7,187 nt of DNA from CAYYIS01 sp964470965 (GTDB lineage Bacteria > JAAXHH01 > JABIQT01). Location: positions 1 through 7,187 of the forward strand of contig CAYYIS010000103.1 in NCBI GenBank assembly GCA_964470965.1, read 5' to 3'. Both the position numbers and the translations under genes were made by a program. This document shows, piece after piece, positions 7,128-7,187 of the stretch; position 1 is the first letter of the stretch; every line of letters begins with the position of its first letter. The notes beneath the pieces are model-generated. The model made no database searches, was not told the DNA's origin, and saw nothing but the letters and a program-made list of their open reading frames with translations.

Positions 7128-7187
7128 GGCTTGAATGGACGTACTGCGGCGACCGTTGGATCATCTCATTATTCCCCACACAGTGAG

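Noticed and set aside
6955..7179. Minus-strand frame of 74 codons upstream of the peptidase
   Set aside because: It starts at GTG without a binding site, is Cys/Arg-rich without a motif, and overlaps the hairpin and short leader in another frame.

Overview
The window carries three genes, all on the minus strand, and no RNA genes, CRISPR array, transposase or recognisable insertion sequence. From the right edge leftwards (the direction of transcription) it holds: a leader of about 300 bases; a large exported S9-family serine peptidase (4130-6886); a heparinase II/III-like polysaccharide lyase (2001-4133); a non-coding stretch of about 660 bases (1342-2000); and the first 447 codons of a polytopic inner-membrane protein (1-1341) that runs off the left edge.

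The organism looks like a Gram-negative, probably environmental bacterium of moderate GC. The roughly 900-residue form of the S9 peptidase and the heparinase-like lyase are both common in the Bacteroidota, Gemmatimonadota, Latescibacterota and Poribacteria type of polymer degrader. Nothing in the sequence settles the phylum, so this is only an impression.

The peptidase and the lyase are one transcriptional unit: the peptidase stop and the lyase start overlap as ATGA. The peptidase has a clear signal peptide and a complete Ser-Asp-His triad. The lyase has no signal peptide, so the pair probably works in two compartments, the peptidase outside the cytoplasm and the lyase on material that has been imported, or else the lyase is exported in an unusual way. 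A joint role in breaking down glycan-protein material is plausible but inferred.

The most interesting non-coding part is just upstream of the peptidase. A 22-codon reading frame with its own ribosome binding site ends three bases before the peptidase ATG. Its last codons contain the peptidase's strong Shine-Dalgarno sequence, and a 6-bp hairpin covers most of the short frame's own binding site. This could be a leader peptide with translational coupling.

The left part of the window differs in composition. The membrane-protein gene is roughly 45-48% GC in the lines sampled by eye, against roughly 57-65% for the lyase. It follows an AT-rich intergenic stretch, and it lacks a Shine-Dalgarno sequence. 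It may belong to a separate, perhaps acquired, surface-glycan locus. No convincing new defence, mobile or signalling system was found.
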